A DNA stretch of 56,704 nucleotides from Candidatus Fermentibacterota bacterium (GTDB lineage: Bacteria; Fermentibacterota; Fermentibacteria; Fermentibacterales; JCC-6). The translations under genes and the position numbers were made by a program. The stretch covers positions 1 through 56,704 of the forward strand of contig JAUVIR010000011.1 in the NCBI GenBank assembly GCA_030592645.1, read 5' to 3'. Positions 1 to 8,404 of the stretch are shown here, in pieces. Numbering within the stretch: the stretch's first letter is position 1; each line of letters opens with the position of its first letter. Under the pieces are notes generated by a model. It saw only the letters and a list, made by a program, of their open reading frames with translations. It was not told the origin of the DNA and made no database searches.

Positions 1-223
1 GTCCCCAGCATGAACCGGAATATCGCCCTGTATCTTCCCAGGTTACATTCACAACATCGAGTCCGTGACCGCTTGCCATCTTTATGACACTCTGATCCCA
101 TACCATCTCCGATACCCTTTGAACTACTTCCCGATAGTTATCATCTCCAGATCTGCCGGGACAGAAGTATCCCGCTACCGAAACAGAGAGAATCATCAGT
201 GATGTCATTGCATTCAGAAACAT
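1..223 (-). CDS. Secreted protein of unknown function, 5' part only
   Basis: The minus strand is open from an ATG at 223-221 to the left edge (about 74 codons), so the gene continues outside the window. A good ribosome binding site (GGGAGG at about 231-236) sits 7-8 bases upstream of the ATG. The first 17 or so residues (MFLNAMTSLMILSVSVAG) form a hydrophobic export signal. The mature part that can be seen carries VTWEDTGRY near residues 59-67. I do not recognise a named family. It is divergent from the cyclic-nucleotide-binding gene at 383, with about 160 bp between the two starts. Export is inferred from the signal sequence. Confidence 0.7.
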   Translation of the reverse strand, partial: MFLNAMTSLMILSVSVAGYFCPGRSGDDNYREVVQRVSEMVWDQSVIKMASGHGLDVVNVTWEDTGRYSGSCWG

Positions 224-312
224 TTTCAACCTCCCGTGTTGTATTCACTGCTGTTACAAAAACAGCGTGTGAATTATTCCATCCGGAAGGAAGGTGTTTC
301 AGTAGCTTAAGG

Positions 313-340
313 TTGACAGAAGCTCAGGATAGAGTTTAAT
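313..340 (+). promoter_or_regulatory. Probable sigma70-type promoter
   Basis: TTGACA at 313-318 and TTTAAT at 335-340 are separated by 16 bases and lie about 43 bases upstream of the ATG at 383. They match the -35 and -10 consensus at 6/6 and 5/6 positions. This would transcribe the cyclic-nucleotide-binding gene. Confidence 0.5.
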
Positions 341-382
341 TGTTTAATGAATCGCAGTTATTGAACCAATCAGGGGGGGAAA

Positions 383-895
383 ATGGAGAAAAACAAGCTC
401 TTCAATCAGGGCAGAAGTCTTCTTGAGCCTGAGATGCTTCCTTTCTACGAAGTGGTGGAACTCAGCGGCGGTGACGCGATGATGTTTCAGGGAGAATTAA
501 CAACAGATTTTTTCATCGTTAAATCCGGGAAGATGCAGGTAATCGAAAGCAGCGGCGGCAAGGCGGTCGTTCTTGACACCCTTGGAGCGGGAGATTCATT
601 TGGTGAAATGTCGTTCTTTGATGAAGGGGGACGGTCTGCCACTGTCCGGTCATCCGGGAAATCAGTTCTCTGCAGGCTGACACGAGAGCATCTTGCCGAT
701 ATGGCCAGGATGCAGCCGCAGCTTGCTATGGAGTATCTTGTTATTCTTGGAAAACTGATTTCGGGAAAACTCCGTCGGATCGATAAAATGATAGCCGGTA
801 TCACCGGGGATCAGAAGGTAAAGAAGGATCCTGACCTGAAGAAACTGGTATTCAATATCAAAAGAGCTATGAAGAGCAGGAAAGATATATTCTGA
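383..895 (+). CDS. Cyclic-nucleotide-binding domain protein without effector domain
   Basis: This 170-residue protein consists almost entirely of one cNMP-binding (cupin-like) domain, roughly residues 20-140. The phosphate-binding cassette is clear at about residues 72-90: GDSFGEMSFFDEGGRSATV, with the Glu and Arg that contact the ribose and phosphate in CRP-type domains. No DNA-binding helix-turn-helix follows, unlike Crp/Fnr regulators. The last 35 residues are a lysine-rich helix. The start is supported by a run of G (AGGGGGGGA) just upstream. It probably acts as a soluble cAMP/cGMP sensor or docking subunit. Two class III cyclase-domain proteins are encoded in the same window (33466 and 41256), which makes a nucleotide-signalling link plausible but unproven. 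Confidence 0.85.
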   Translation: MEKNKLFNQGRSLLEPEMLPFYEVVELSGGDAMMFQGELTTDFFIVKSGKMQVIESSGGKAVVLDTLGAGDSFGEMSFFDEGGRSATVRSSGKSVLCRLTREHLADMARMQPQLAMEYLVILGKLISGKLRRIDKMIAGITGDQKVKKDPDLKKLVFNIKRAMKSRKDIF

Positions 896-903
896 TTGAA
901 TAA

Positions 904-926
904 GCGGCGAAGCTCAGCTCCGCCGC
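904..926. terminator. GC-rich hairpin between convergent genes
   Basis: GCGGCG at 904-909 pairs with CGCCGC at 921-926, and an inner AGCT/AGCT pairing leaves one mismatch. It lies in the 51-bp gap between the convergent genes ending at 895 and 947. Read on the minus strand it is followed by a short T-rich stretch (CTTATT), so it may end the lipoprotein transcript. A bidirectional role is possible. Confidence 0.5.
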
Positions 927-946
927 CCTTCCGGAAGAGAATCTGC

Positions 947-1720
947 CTAGAATACGTTGAACAGCCTGAGGTAATCGATAAGCTGATACTCGAAAGAGAG
1001 AAGGTCCGCTCCGTTGGTGAATACGCTGTCTACGTAAACTTCAACGTAATGATTGTTGTCCAGCTGCACGAATATCCAGTTGAAATCGGTTACCTGTACA
1101 GAATCGACCCAGTCTGCGGAACCCGCTTCAGGAGCTACGTTTCCGTGGCATCCCCTTGGGCAAAGCTTCGTATCGCTGCCGCCTGGATACTGCGCAGGGT
1201 CATGATTGCCCGAGTAGATGTAAACCATGTTATTCGCCAGTCCTATGTAGATATCCTGAGCGAATCCTGCTGAGTCGGCGCAACCGATTCCCCAGCCTGT
1301 ACCATCATCGTAGAAAACAAGACCGTTTGTTGTTGAATCAGTCCTGAGTTCCCGTTCAAGAATGGAAGATTCCGCCCTTGTATCAACTCTGTTCGAGAAG
1401 CCTGAGGAAGTGTTAAGTCCTTCGGAAGCATTTAGCTCATAGTATCCGGTAGATGTTGCTACATGAGTCCAGGTTGTATCCGCAGTACTTCCTTTTTCAT
1501 CCCAGTTACCGGGTACAGTTGTGGCATAATAGATGTGATATCCATCCACCTCAACATCCAGTGCGTCCCAGACCAGAACCACTGAATCCCCTTTCGATGC
1601 TGTCTCATCGATTATGAGATTCTGCACATTGGGAAGCGTCCCCGATGGTGCCGAAGGATCGTTCGAACACCCGGCGAAAACGATGGCCAGAATAACTGCT
1701 GCGGCAAGATACTTTTTCAT
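947..1720 (-). CDS. FN3-like lipoprotein (paralogue of 9270-10064)
   Basis: The 257-residue protein starts with MKKYLAAAVILAIVFAGCS, a lipoprotein signal with the lipobox ending at Cys18. The ATG at 1720 is preferred because GGAGA lies 5 bases upstream; an in-frame TTG at 1732 would bury that site. After a short Ser/Pro linker, residues about 30-110 look like one fibronectin-III-like sandwich (VVLVWDALDVEVDGYHIYY). The C-terminal half contains IYSGN and LDNNHYVEVYVD. The protein at 9270-10064 has the same order of motifs (a TLPxV segment, a W-x-AL strand, a GL..TR segment, IYSGN, a C-terminal LDN..Y strand). The two are paralogues. The function is unknown; outer-membrane or periplasmic anchoring is inferred from the lipobox. 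Confidence 0.8.
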   Translation of the reverse strand: MKKYLAAAVILAIVFAGCSNDPSAPSGTLPNVQNLIIDETASKGDSVVLVWDALDVEVDGYHIYYATTVPGNWDEKGSTADTTWTHVATSTGYYELNASEGLNTSSGFSNRVDTRAESSILERELRTDSTTNGLVFYDDGTGWGIGCADSAGFAQDIYIGLANNMVYIYSGNHDPAQYPGGSDTKLCPRGCHGNVAPEAGSADWVDSVQVTDFNWIFVQLDNNHYVEVYVDSVFTNGADLLSFEYQLIDYLRLFNVF

Positions 1721-1803
1721 GACAATCTCCAATCAGTTACTGAATTTCATTTATGATAACAATATTCAACGATTTCCCGCAGAAACAATCCCCTTGCCGA
1801 ATA

Positions 1804-1819
1804 GTAAACATTTGTTTAC
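1804..1819. promoter_or_regulatory. LexA-like dyad overlapping the polymerase promoter
   Basis: GTAAACATTTGTTTAC is a dyad with perfect 6-bp arms and a 4-base centre, ending 9 bases before the ATG at 1829. Its core AAAC-N4-GTTT resembles the Gram-positive-type SOS box GAAC-N4-GTTC. No Shine-Dalgarno sequence lies between the dyad and the ATG. A TTGCCG at 1794-1799 and TACATA at 1817-1822 (17-base spacing) would place transcription initiation close to the ATG, so the message may be leaderless. LexA binding is inferred from the dyad form and the downstream gene. Confidence 0.5.
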
Positions 1820-1828
1820 ATATATATC

Positions 1829-4705
1829 ATGAAATATGTTATTTCGCCCGTTCGAAGCTGGTACTCGTTCAGGTACGGTATAGAATCCCCTGCATCACTG
1901 GCAGCCGCAATTGCCCACCGCGGTTATGCCGGAGGGATTCTCACGGATTCCGGTATCGTGACCGGTCAGCTTGAATTTGCTGCGGCATGCAGGAAAAATG
2001 GAATCACCGGGGCTGCGGGAGCTCTACTGACGATCAGAAGACTGAAGATAACTTTTACGGCAATTGAAGGGGGATGGAGTGATCTCTGCAACCTTATAAC
2101 CTCCATTAAGGTTCCGGAGCGGGTCTCAACCGGGGAAATACTGGCAGCATGCAGAAAAGTGGCAGCGATAGTTGATAAGCCTTCCGCAGCAAGGGTGCTG
2201 GTGAATGAAATGGGGTTCAAAGGACAGGTATTCGTCTCTGTTTTACCCGAGTTCATGTCCGGAAGGAAAGTAAACTCGGCAGAGCGTGAGATCCTTGATC
2301 AGAGATGCCGCCCTCTGGCATCCTGGCCGGTTGTATTTACTGATTCGCGCAGCATTGAAGCTCACAGGATTCTGCGCGGCGGATATCTGGCCATCGAGAA
2401 AAGGAATCCGGATCCCTGTGAATTTGCCGGTGAGAACAATGTGCTGCCGGATGTTCTCATGTTCGAAAAAAGTTTCAGCGGAGCGGAACATTCATTGATG
2501 GAAAACAGGCGGCTCTCAGAATTGATTTCAACAGAACCTTCGGTAGCAGGTAAAACAAGGAAGAGGATCCTTTCGGAGGAAAAGATGCTTGCCGGGATCG
2601 TGAAGCAAAGGTTGAGATCCCTGTACAATGCAAGCCCGTCCGCCCTTTGCCGGTTGGAAATGGAACTGGGAGTCATATGCGAAAACGGGCTTGCCGGCTA
2701 TTTCCTCAGGTTTTACGAGATTATAGAGTACTGCAGAAGCAAAGGTATCGCAGTATCAGCCAGGGGTTCAGCCGGGGGCAGCATCATCGCGTACCTTCTG
2801 GGCATATCCATAATCTGTCCCATTCAGCATGACCTGTCGTTTTCACGATTTTTTAACATTCTCCGTTCGAGACCTCCGGACATAGACCTTGATATCGACA
2901 GCTCAAGGAGGGATGAAGTAATAAAGTGGTTTCTCAGGAAGGCGGGGAGGTACGGGGCGGCTGTTTCGCAGATAGTAACCCATCGCTCGCGGTCTGCATT
3001 CAGGGTTGCGGCATCAGGCCTTGGCATCAGCAGCAGGGAGATCGACAATCTCACCAAACTTCTCCGTTACCATGATAATGCCGTCTGGAGCAGACCAGCT
3101 GCTTCTGAGGCACTCAGGAATTCAAAGCTTATCCGGAATATTCCTTCCCACCTGGCGCCCCATCCGTGCGGACTTGTCTGCACAGCTGAACCGGTAGACA
3201 CCCTTGTGCCCCTTCAACCGAGCTCTGGCGGGTACGATATAACCCATTTCGACAAAGATGGGATTGAGGAGATAGGGCTTCTGAAAATGGATCTGCTTGG
3301 CCAGAGAGGGCTCACAACAATATCCCTTGCATGCTCGGCGCTTGGAAAGGATCCGATGAGTATTTTCCGCAGGGGGGGGAGTATTCCGGAAGCTGCCAGG
3401 AACCTCCTGGATTCCGGCAGGACAATAGGAGTAGTCCATGTAGAATCACCGGCTATGAGGGGGCTGCTGAAGGAGATGAAAATACGTACAATGGAGGATG
3501 TGGCAAGAGCTCTCGCGCTGGTAAGACCCGGAGCATCTGCCGGCGGCGGAAGAAAGGATTACCTTGACCGCATACATTCGGAATCGATTCACAATTCCCT
3601 TCTTCCCGAACTGCGCCCGGTTCTTAAGGAGAACCTTGGAGTAATGCTCTACCAGGAAGACGTATCCAGGGCCGCAGAAGTGCTTCTGGGAAGCGATGAA
3701 GCTTCTTCCGACCTTTTAAGAAGGAGACTCAGAAAGAAGCTGGTCGATAAAGGAGAGATCATCTCGATCTGCAGACGCAGAGGAATGAAAGCGGCAAAGG
3801 CGGAAACCGTCTGGGAAGTGCTCTCCAGCTATGCCGGTTACGGTTTCTGCAAAGCTCATGCGTTTACATATGGCGCCGTTTCCTGTGCGGCGGCGCTTCT
3901 CAAGGCGGAACATCCCGCTCTTTACATGGCTTCTGTCATGGCTGCCGGCGGCGGTTTCTACAGCCCGAGAGTTTACCTTGAAGAGGCAAGAAGGCTTGGG
4001 GTTTCGTTCATGCCTCCGGGAGTCAACAGCGGGAAGTGGCTCACCTGCGAGAGAGATGGAAAAATAGTTCCGGGATTTCATCATCTAAAGGGAATGGGGA
4101 GCAGGGAATACGAGAAACTGAGAGACGGCAGACCGTACAGATACCCGTTTGAATTACTCAAAGCAGGCTGCGGAATGTCTCTGTGCAGAAACATGGCTGC
4201 AGCGGGTTGTTTCCGGGAAACAGGTTATCCGCCGCCAGCTGCGCTCCTGCAGCTGGAGGCAGGTGATGGCGGGTTTTTCCCCGGACTGCCGCCTGGTACG
4301 CCTGATCTGCCCGATTACTCCACTCGAAACAGTGTTGCCATGGAACTTGGTCTGCTCGGTCTCCCGCTTTCAGCATCTCCTCTGGAGTTGATCGCCCGTC
4401 CGGAGGGGACTGTCCCGCTGGGGCGAACAGGGTCATCGGGCAGCATAAGTATCTGGGGGAGGTTCGTTACAGGGAGAAGGCTTGCCGCTGGCGCAGGTTT
4501 TCTTATGCTTGAGGACAATACTGGAGTTGCGGATGTATTTCTACCATCACCGCTTTTCAGGAGGGCGGAGACTATTCTTGTCCGTTCTGAAGCTACCATT
4601 ATAGTATGGGGCAGGGTAGAAAGGGGGGGCAGGATCCGGGGAATATCAGTGGAAGCCGGCCCGCTTTCAATAGTTCCTCTGGAGCTTGAACCGCCGGAGA
4701 AATAG
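1829..4705 (+). CDS. dnaE2: DnaE-type DNA polymerase III alpha subunit, short error-prone (DnaE2/ImuC-like) form
   Basis: This is a 958-residue C-family polymerase. The PHP-domain region (residues 1 to about 200) is degenerate: the HxH metal motif expected near the N terminus is replaced by SPVRSWYS, and the usual LTDH reads LTDS. The polymerase core keeps the GS-rich motif ARGSAGGSIIAYLLGI, the catalytic aspartates in PPDIDLDID (about residues 349-357) and the third aspartate in KMDLLGQRGLT (about 487). YQEDV and YGFCKAHAFTYG in the fingers are also present. An OB-fold region lies near residues 860-940. The length is well below replicative DnaE (about 1100-1200) and close to DnaE2, which performs error-prone translesion synthesis. 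No imuA or imuB is adjacent. A LexA-like dyad precedes it. That this is the mutagenic and not the main replicative enzyme is inference. Confidence 0.8.
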   Translation: MKYVISPVRSWYSFRYGIESPASLAAAIAHRGYAGGILTDSGIVTGQLEFAAACRKNGITGAAGALLTIRRLKITFTAIEGGWSDLCNLITSIKVPERVSTGEILAACRKVAAIVDKPSAARVLVNEMGFKGQVFVSVLPEFMSGRKVNSAEREILDQRCRPLASWPVVFTDSRSIEAHRILRGGYLAIEKRNPDPCEFAGENNVLPDVLMFEKSFSGAEHSLMENRRLSELISTEPSVAGKTRKRILSEEKMLAGIVKQRLRSLYNASPSALCRLEMELGVICENGLAGYFLRFYEIIEYCRSKGIAVSARGSAGGSIIAYLLGISIICPIQHDLSFSRFFNILRSRPPDIDLDIDSSRRDEVIKWFLRKAGRYGAAVSQIVTHRSRSAFRVAASGLGISSREIDNLTKLLRYHDNAVWSRPAASEALRNSKLIRNIPSHLAPHPCGLVCTAEPVDTLVPLQPSSGGYDITHFDKDGIEEIGLLKMDLLGQRGLTTISLACSALGKDPMSIFRRGGSIPEAARNLLDSGRTIGVVHVESPAMRGLLKEMKIRTMEDVARALALVRPGASAGGGRKDYLDRIHSESIHNSLLPELRPVLKENLGVMLYQEDVSRAAEVLLGSDEASSDLLRRRLRKKLVDKGEIISICRRRGMKAAKAETVWEVLSSYAGYGFCKAHAFTYGAVSCAAALLKAEHPALYMASVMAAGGGFYSPRVYLEEARRLGVSFMPPGVNSGKWLTCERDGKIVPGFHHLKGMGSREYEKLRDGRPYRYPFELLKAGCGMSLCRNMAAAGCFRETGYPPPAALLQLEAGDGGFFPGLPPGTPDLPDYSTRNSVAMELGLLGLPLSASPLELIARPEGTVPLGRTGSSGSISIWGRFVTGRRLAAGAGFLMLEDNTGVADVFLPSPLFRRAETILVRSEATIIVWGRVERGGRIRGISVEAGPLSIVPLELEPPEK

Positions 4706-4736
4706 ATTTCGAAAATCATGCGGGAAGGATACACAG

Positions 4737-7115
4737 ATGGCTATCAGCCCAATCAGACCAGAAGAACTCAGATGGAAATGCCCACCGGAAGCTCTTGATT
4801 TCAAAACTACAGCTGACATAAAACCCACCGGAGAGATTGTGGGTCAGGAAAGGGCTATCAAGGCTCTCAAACTGGGGCTTGAAATCCATTCAATAGGGTA
4901 CAACATGTTTGTAACAGGAGTATCCGGAACCGGGCGTGAAACAACTATAAAGAAAATTCTGGAAAGTATAGACACGACCACCGATGAGCTGAGAGACATA
5001 ATGTACGTTCGAAATATGGAGGATCCCAGAAACCCGCTGGCACTCACTTTCCCTGCCGGAGACGGCGCCAGATTCGTTACAGCTATGGATGAATGTGTAC
5101 AGCTTCTAAAAAGCAACATTCCAACTGTCCTGGGCAGCGAAAAAGCTGACATGGAAAGCAGAGCGATAAGAGCAACCTACCAGGACAGGAAAATAGCTCT
5201 TATGGATGATATCAAGAAGGAAGCTGCCGAGGCCGGCTTCTCCATTGTCAATGTACCCGTCGCGCCGGGGGAATTCCGACCGGATGTCCTTCCACTTATA
5301 GAAGATGAAACTGTCACTTTTGATACACTTCAAAAAATGATGGACGAAGGGAAGCTTAAAGAGGAAGATCTCAGGAAGTACATGGAGCTGCATGAAAAGC
5401 TTTTCAAGAAACTCACAAATGCCTTCAGAAAAACCCGCGATATGGAAATAGAAATCCAGACCAAACTTGAGAAAATGTACCGCAGGCTCGTAAAACCTAC
5501 GATATCAGGAATTGTTTCCATTCTTAAGGAAATTGGTGACGATAAGGCAGACAAATGGGCTGATTCGATAGTAGAGATCATTCTGGAGAATCTCAAGGAT
5601 TTTGCTGAGAGCTCTGAGGCTAAGGACCCATACGTTCTTTTTACACCAAATCTGATTCTTGATAACGCCGGTAAGACCAAACGGCCGGTTGTGATAGAGG
5701 AGTTTCCCGATTCAATAAGCCTTTTCGGAAACATCGATCGAGTTGTCGTTGACGGAAAACCCTACAGCGATCATACCATGATCAGACCAGGTGCCCTGCA
5801 TAAGGCTGATGAAGGTTACCTTATCATGAATGCCCTTGATCTGGTCAGATCGCCGGATCTATGGCAGAGACTTATTCAGACCCTCAGGAACCAGACTACC
5901 GTAATAAGGAGTCATGATCCTATGGGTCTGTATCCGGTTCATCTTCATCCTGAACCGATTGATACCAATGCCAAGATCGTTCTGATAGGTTCCTCGAAGC
6001 TCTACTATCTTCTCGCTTCCTATGAGCCGGAATTCGGCCTTCTCTTCCGGATAAGGGCTGCTTTCGATTTTACGATGGATTCCACAAATGAGAATATCAG
6101 CGACTTTGCCAATGTTATCGCAGGTATCTTAAAAGCGGAAGACCTTCTTCCCATGGATGCAGGTGCAGTGGCCGCTGTTGTGGAGGAAAGTATCAGGATG
6201 ACCGGCCTTCAGGACAGGCTTTCACTGGAGTTCAACAGAGTTACCGACTATCTCCGCCAATCAAACTATTTTGCCAGACAGAAGAAAGATTCAATCGTTA
6301 CAGTTGACCATGTCAGGGAAGCGATTCGGGAAAAGGTCAACCGGTTGAATCTCAGTGAGTCTTACGCGACCCGCCGGATAATCGATGATACGATAATGGT
6401 CGATACTCATGGCGAAAAAGTTGGACAGGTAAACGGGCTTGCCGTGTATCAGGGCGTTGATTACTCCTTCGGGTTGCCGGCAAGGATTTCCACAAGAGTT
6501 TCAGTCGGCAGAAAAGGGCTGATAAATGTAGAGCGTGAGTCTGACATGTCTGGAACCACTCATACAAAAGGAATGCTGATAATAGCCGGCTTCATACAGG
6601 GTAAATTCGCAAGGGAATATCCTCTTTCCCTCTCTGCCAGCGTAGTATTCGAGCAGAGTTACGGTGGAGTTGACGGGGACAGCGCATCCTCAACTGAGCT
6701 TTACGTATTGCTCAGCGCGCTGTCGGAGATTCCAGTAAGGCAGGAGATTGCAGTAACAGGTTCTGTTAACCAGTTCGGAGAAATACAGGCTATAGGCGGG
6801 GTTAACGAAAAGATAGAGGGATTTTTCCGTGTTTGCAGCGGGAAAGGGCTAACGGGAACCCAGGGAGTAATGATCCCGAAAGCGAACGTTAAGGATCTTC
6901 AGCTTCGCGAAAACGTCATTGATGCTGTAAGGGACGGCATGTTCCATATATACCCCGTAGAGTTTATTGAGGAGGGTGCGGAACTTCTCATGAGAACAGA
7001 GGCGGGAAAGATATTAGGTGATGGAACGTACCCTTCCGATACTATTTACGGAAAGGTGGACCGCAGGCTGAGGCAGATGGCAGCAACGCTGAGGAAATTC
7101 TCCTCCCACAATTGA
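4737..7115 (+). CDS. Lon-like ATP-dependent protease (LonB/AAA_32 type)
   Basis: The 792-residue protein matches the Lon-related family in which an AAA_32-type ATPase precedes a C-terminal Lon proteolytic domain. Near residues 50-60 there is GVSGTGRET, a Walker A loop with Arg in place of Lys, which is common in this family. A long helical insertion spans about residues 110-270. The Lon domain (about 560-770) carries the catalytic serine in GDSASS (about 645) and the lysine in NEKIEGF (about 689), the Ser-Lys dyad of Lon. The ATG at 4737 is chosen because GGGAAGGA lies 7 bases upstream; an in-frame ATG at 4686 lies inside the preceding gene. It should degrade damaged or regulatory proteins in the cytoplasm. 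It may be co-transcribed with the polymerase, 31 bases upstream. Confidence 0.9.
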   Translation: MAISPIRPEELRWKCPPEALDFKTTADIKPTGEIVGQERAIKALKLGLEIHSIGYNMFVTGVSGTGRETTIKKILESIDTTTDELRDIMYVRNMEDPRNPLALTFPAGDGARFVTAMDECVQLLKSNIPTVLGSEKADMESRAIRATYQDRKIALMDDIKKEAAEAGFSIVNVPVAPGEFRPDVLPLIEDETVTFDTLQKMMDEGKLKEEDLRKYMELHEKLFKKLTNAFRKTRDMEIEIQTKLEKMYRRLVKPTISGIVSILKEIGDDKADKWADSIVEIILENLKDFAESSEAKDPYVLFTPNLILDNAGKTKRPVVIEEFPDSISLFGNIDRVVVDGKPYSDHTMIRPGALHKADEGYLIMNALDLVRSPDLWQRLIQTLRNQTTVIRSHDPMGLYPVHLHPEPIDTNAKIVLIGSSKLYYLLASYEPEFGLLFRIRAAFDFTMDSTNENISDFANVIAGILKAEDLLPMDAGAVAAVVEESIRMTGLQDRLSLEFNRVTDYLRQSNYFARQKKDSIVTVDHVREAIREKVNRLNLSESYATRRIIDDTIMVDTHGEKVGQVNGLAVYQGVDYSFGLPARISTRVSVGRKGLINVERESDMSGTTHTKGMLIIAGFIQGKFAREYPLSLSASVVFEQSYGGVDGDSASSTELYVLLSALSEIPVRQEIAVTGSVNQFGEIQAIGGVNEKIEGFFRVCSGKGLTGTQGVMIPKANVKDLQLRENVIDAVRDGMFHIYPVEFIEEGAELLMRTEAGKILGDGTYPSDTIYGKVDRRLRQMAATLRKFSSHN

Positions 7116-7127
7116 GGTCGGTAGGGC

Positions 7128-7208
7128 AGGGTCGGACATAACAACGTACAATTACCATATATGAGTACAAGTAATCGTTGGCAAGTGTACGTTGTTATGT
7201 CCGACCCT
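7128..7208. repeat. Long perfect inverted repeat (23-bp arms)
   Basis: The arms at 7128-7150 and 7186-7208 are perfect reverse complements beginning AGGGTCGGACATAACAACG, separated by 35 bases. The element fills the space between the protease stop (7115) and the pyruvyl transferase start (7222). Its sequence differs from the GGGACGGAGG family found elsewhere in the window. It could be a REPIN-type or MITE-like element, or act as a strong RNA hairpin. No transposase lies beside it. Confidence 0.75.
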
Positions 7209-7221
7209 AGTATATTCCTGT

Positions 7222-8391
7222 ATGAAAAAAGTATTTTCTTCCTCATGGGGACAGCTTGAAAAAGGCGGTTCTAACGTTGGCGATGAAGCGATATTCGCTT
7301 CTCAGGTCAGAGATATCTGCTCTCTCGAGGACATCCGGATAGGAGTCATGTCCGGCGTTCCAGAGAAAACTGAGAAGGTTTACAATGCGAAGCCTTTCGA
7401 TGTCTCAAAGGGTAAACTCCGTGCGATGACACGCGGCGTCAGGTGGAGCGATGTAGTGATTGTCGGTGGGGGTGAACTGGCCCAGGACAGATCATCACTT
7501 CTTTACACTCCTTTCAATCTGCATCCAATCAGACTTGCCAGGCATTTCGGAAAACCTGCTTTTGCATGGTCAATCGGGATCGGTCAGGGAAATGAACTTG
7601 CGAGATGGACCCCTGGTCAGCTTCGGAAATGGCTTGGCTACTGCAGCGGAGTTACCGTGCGGGACAAACCTTCTCTGGACATTCTTCTTAACCTCGGACT
7701 TGACCCGGAAAAAGTCAGGTTAGCCTCAGATTCCACATTCACTCTGGCAGGTGACTACGCACAACCTCACACTGCATCTGAAATTCTTGGTGTAGCCGTA
7801 AGGAACGTATCCAACAGACAGGGTAATATTCTGCCCCTTGAGATAAGGAGAAAACTCGGTTTATACAGGGAACCGGATGTCACCGGTATCAGAAAACAAT
7901 GGGCAGACCTCCTTGACAGACATATAGATACTCATGGCGGGGAGATACGCTTCTTCCCTTTCCACACCGGAAGCCTCTCGAATTCTGACGATTCTGAGTG
8001 TGAAGCTGTAATGGCAATGATGAAACACAGTGATCGTGCGACAGTGATCATGCCCACCGGTATCAGGAATTTTCTGACAAAGATATCCGAATGCAGGGTA
8101 ATTCTCACAGTGCCTCTTCACGGATCGATCCTTGCTCTGGTCACCGGCACCATTCCTATTGCCGTACCGTACGCCTCCAAAGGTTACAGATTCATGGAGG
8201 AAGCAGGTATTGCAGACCTTACCGTCGACTCTTCTTCAGACAGCTGGGATGAGGAATTGAGCATTCTGCTCGATAGAACCTGGGACACTTCTCAGAATAT
8301 CCTGCAGGCTCTGTCAGAAAAGAGGAGTGAACTCGCTGAGAAATGTACACTGAACCTTGAGCTTTTCAGGCGAACATGTCTGCAGACATAA
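7222..8391 (+). CDS. Polysaccharide pyruvyl transferase family protein
   Basis: The 389-residue protein has features of the pyruvyl transferase (CsaB/WcaK-like) family. The N terminus reads SSWGQLEKGGSNVGDEAI (nucleotide/PEP-binding G-x-x-N-x-GD motif). VVIVGGGELAQD near residue 85 and a C-terminal TVPLHGSILAL segment also fit. Such enzymes put pyruvate ketals on cell-surface polysaccharides using phosphoenolpyruvate. The ATG at 7222 is preferred because the in-frame TTG at 7192 lies inside the inverted repeat. No clear Shine-Dalgarno precedes it, so the start is the least certain part. The neighbouring endonuclease IV gene starts 13 bases after its stop, suggesting co-transcription without a functional link. 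Confidence 0.8.
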   Translation: MKKVFSSSWGQLEKGGSNVGDEAIFASQVRDICSLEDIRIGVMSGVPEKTEKVYNAKPFDVSKGKLRAMTRGVRWSDVVIVGGGELAQDRSSLLYTPFNLHPIRLARHFGKPAFAWSIGIGQGNELARWTPGQLRKWLGYCSGVTVRDKPSLDILLNLGLDPEKVRLASDSTFTLAGDYAQPHTASEILGVAVRNVSNRQGNILPLEIRRKLGLYREPDVTGIRKQWADLLDRHIDTHGGEIRFFPFHTGSLSNSDDSECEAVMAMMKHSDRATVIMPTGIRNFLTKISECRVILTVPLHGSILALVTGTIPIAVPYASKGYRFMEEAGIADLTVDSSSDSWDEELSILLDRTWDTSQNILQALSEKRSELAEKCTLNLELFRRTCLQT

Positions 8392-8404
8392 CCGGAATTC
8401 CAGC

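Noticed and set aside
896-1273. 125-codon plus-strand frame directly after the cyclic-nucleotide-binding gene
   Set aside because: It is antisense to the FN3-like lipoprotein, which has a signal peptide, lipobox, ribosome site and a paralogue.
4686-4736. Longer N terminus for the Lon-like protease
   Set aside because: It would overlap the polymerase gene and lacks a ribosome site, while the ATG at 4737 has a good one.
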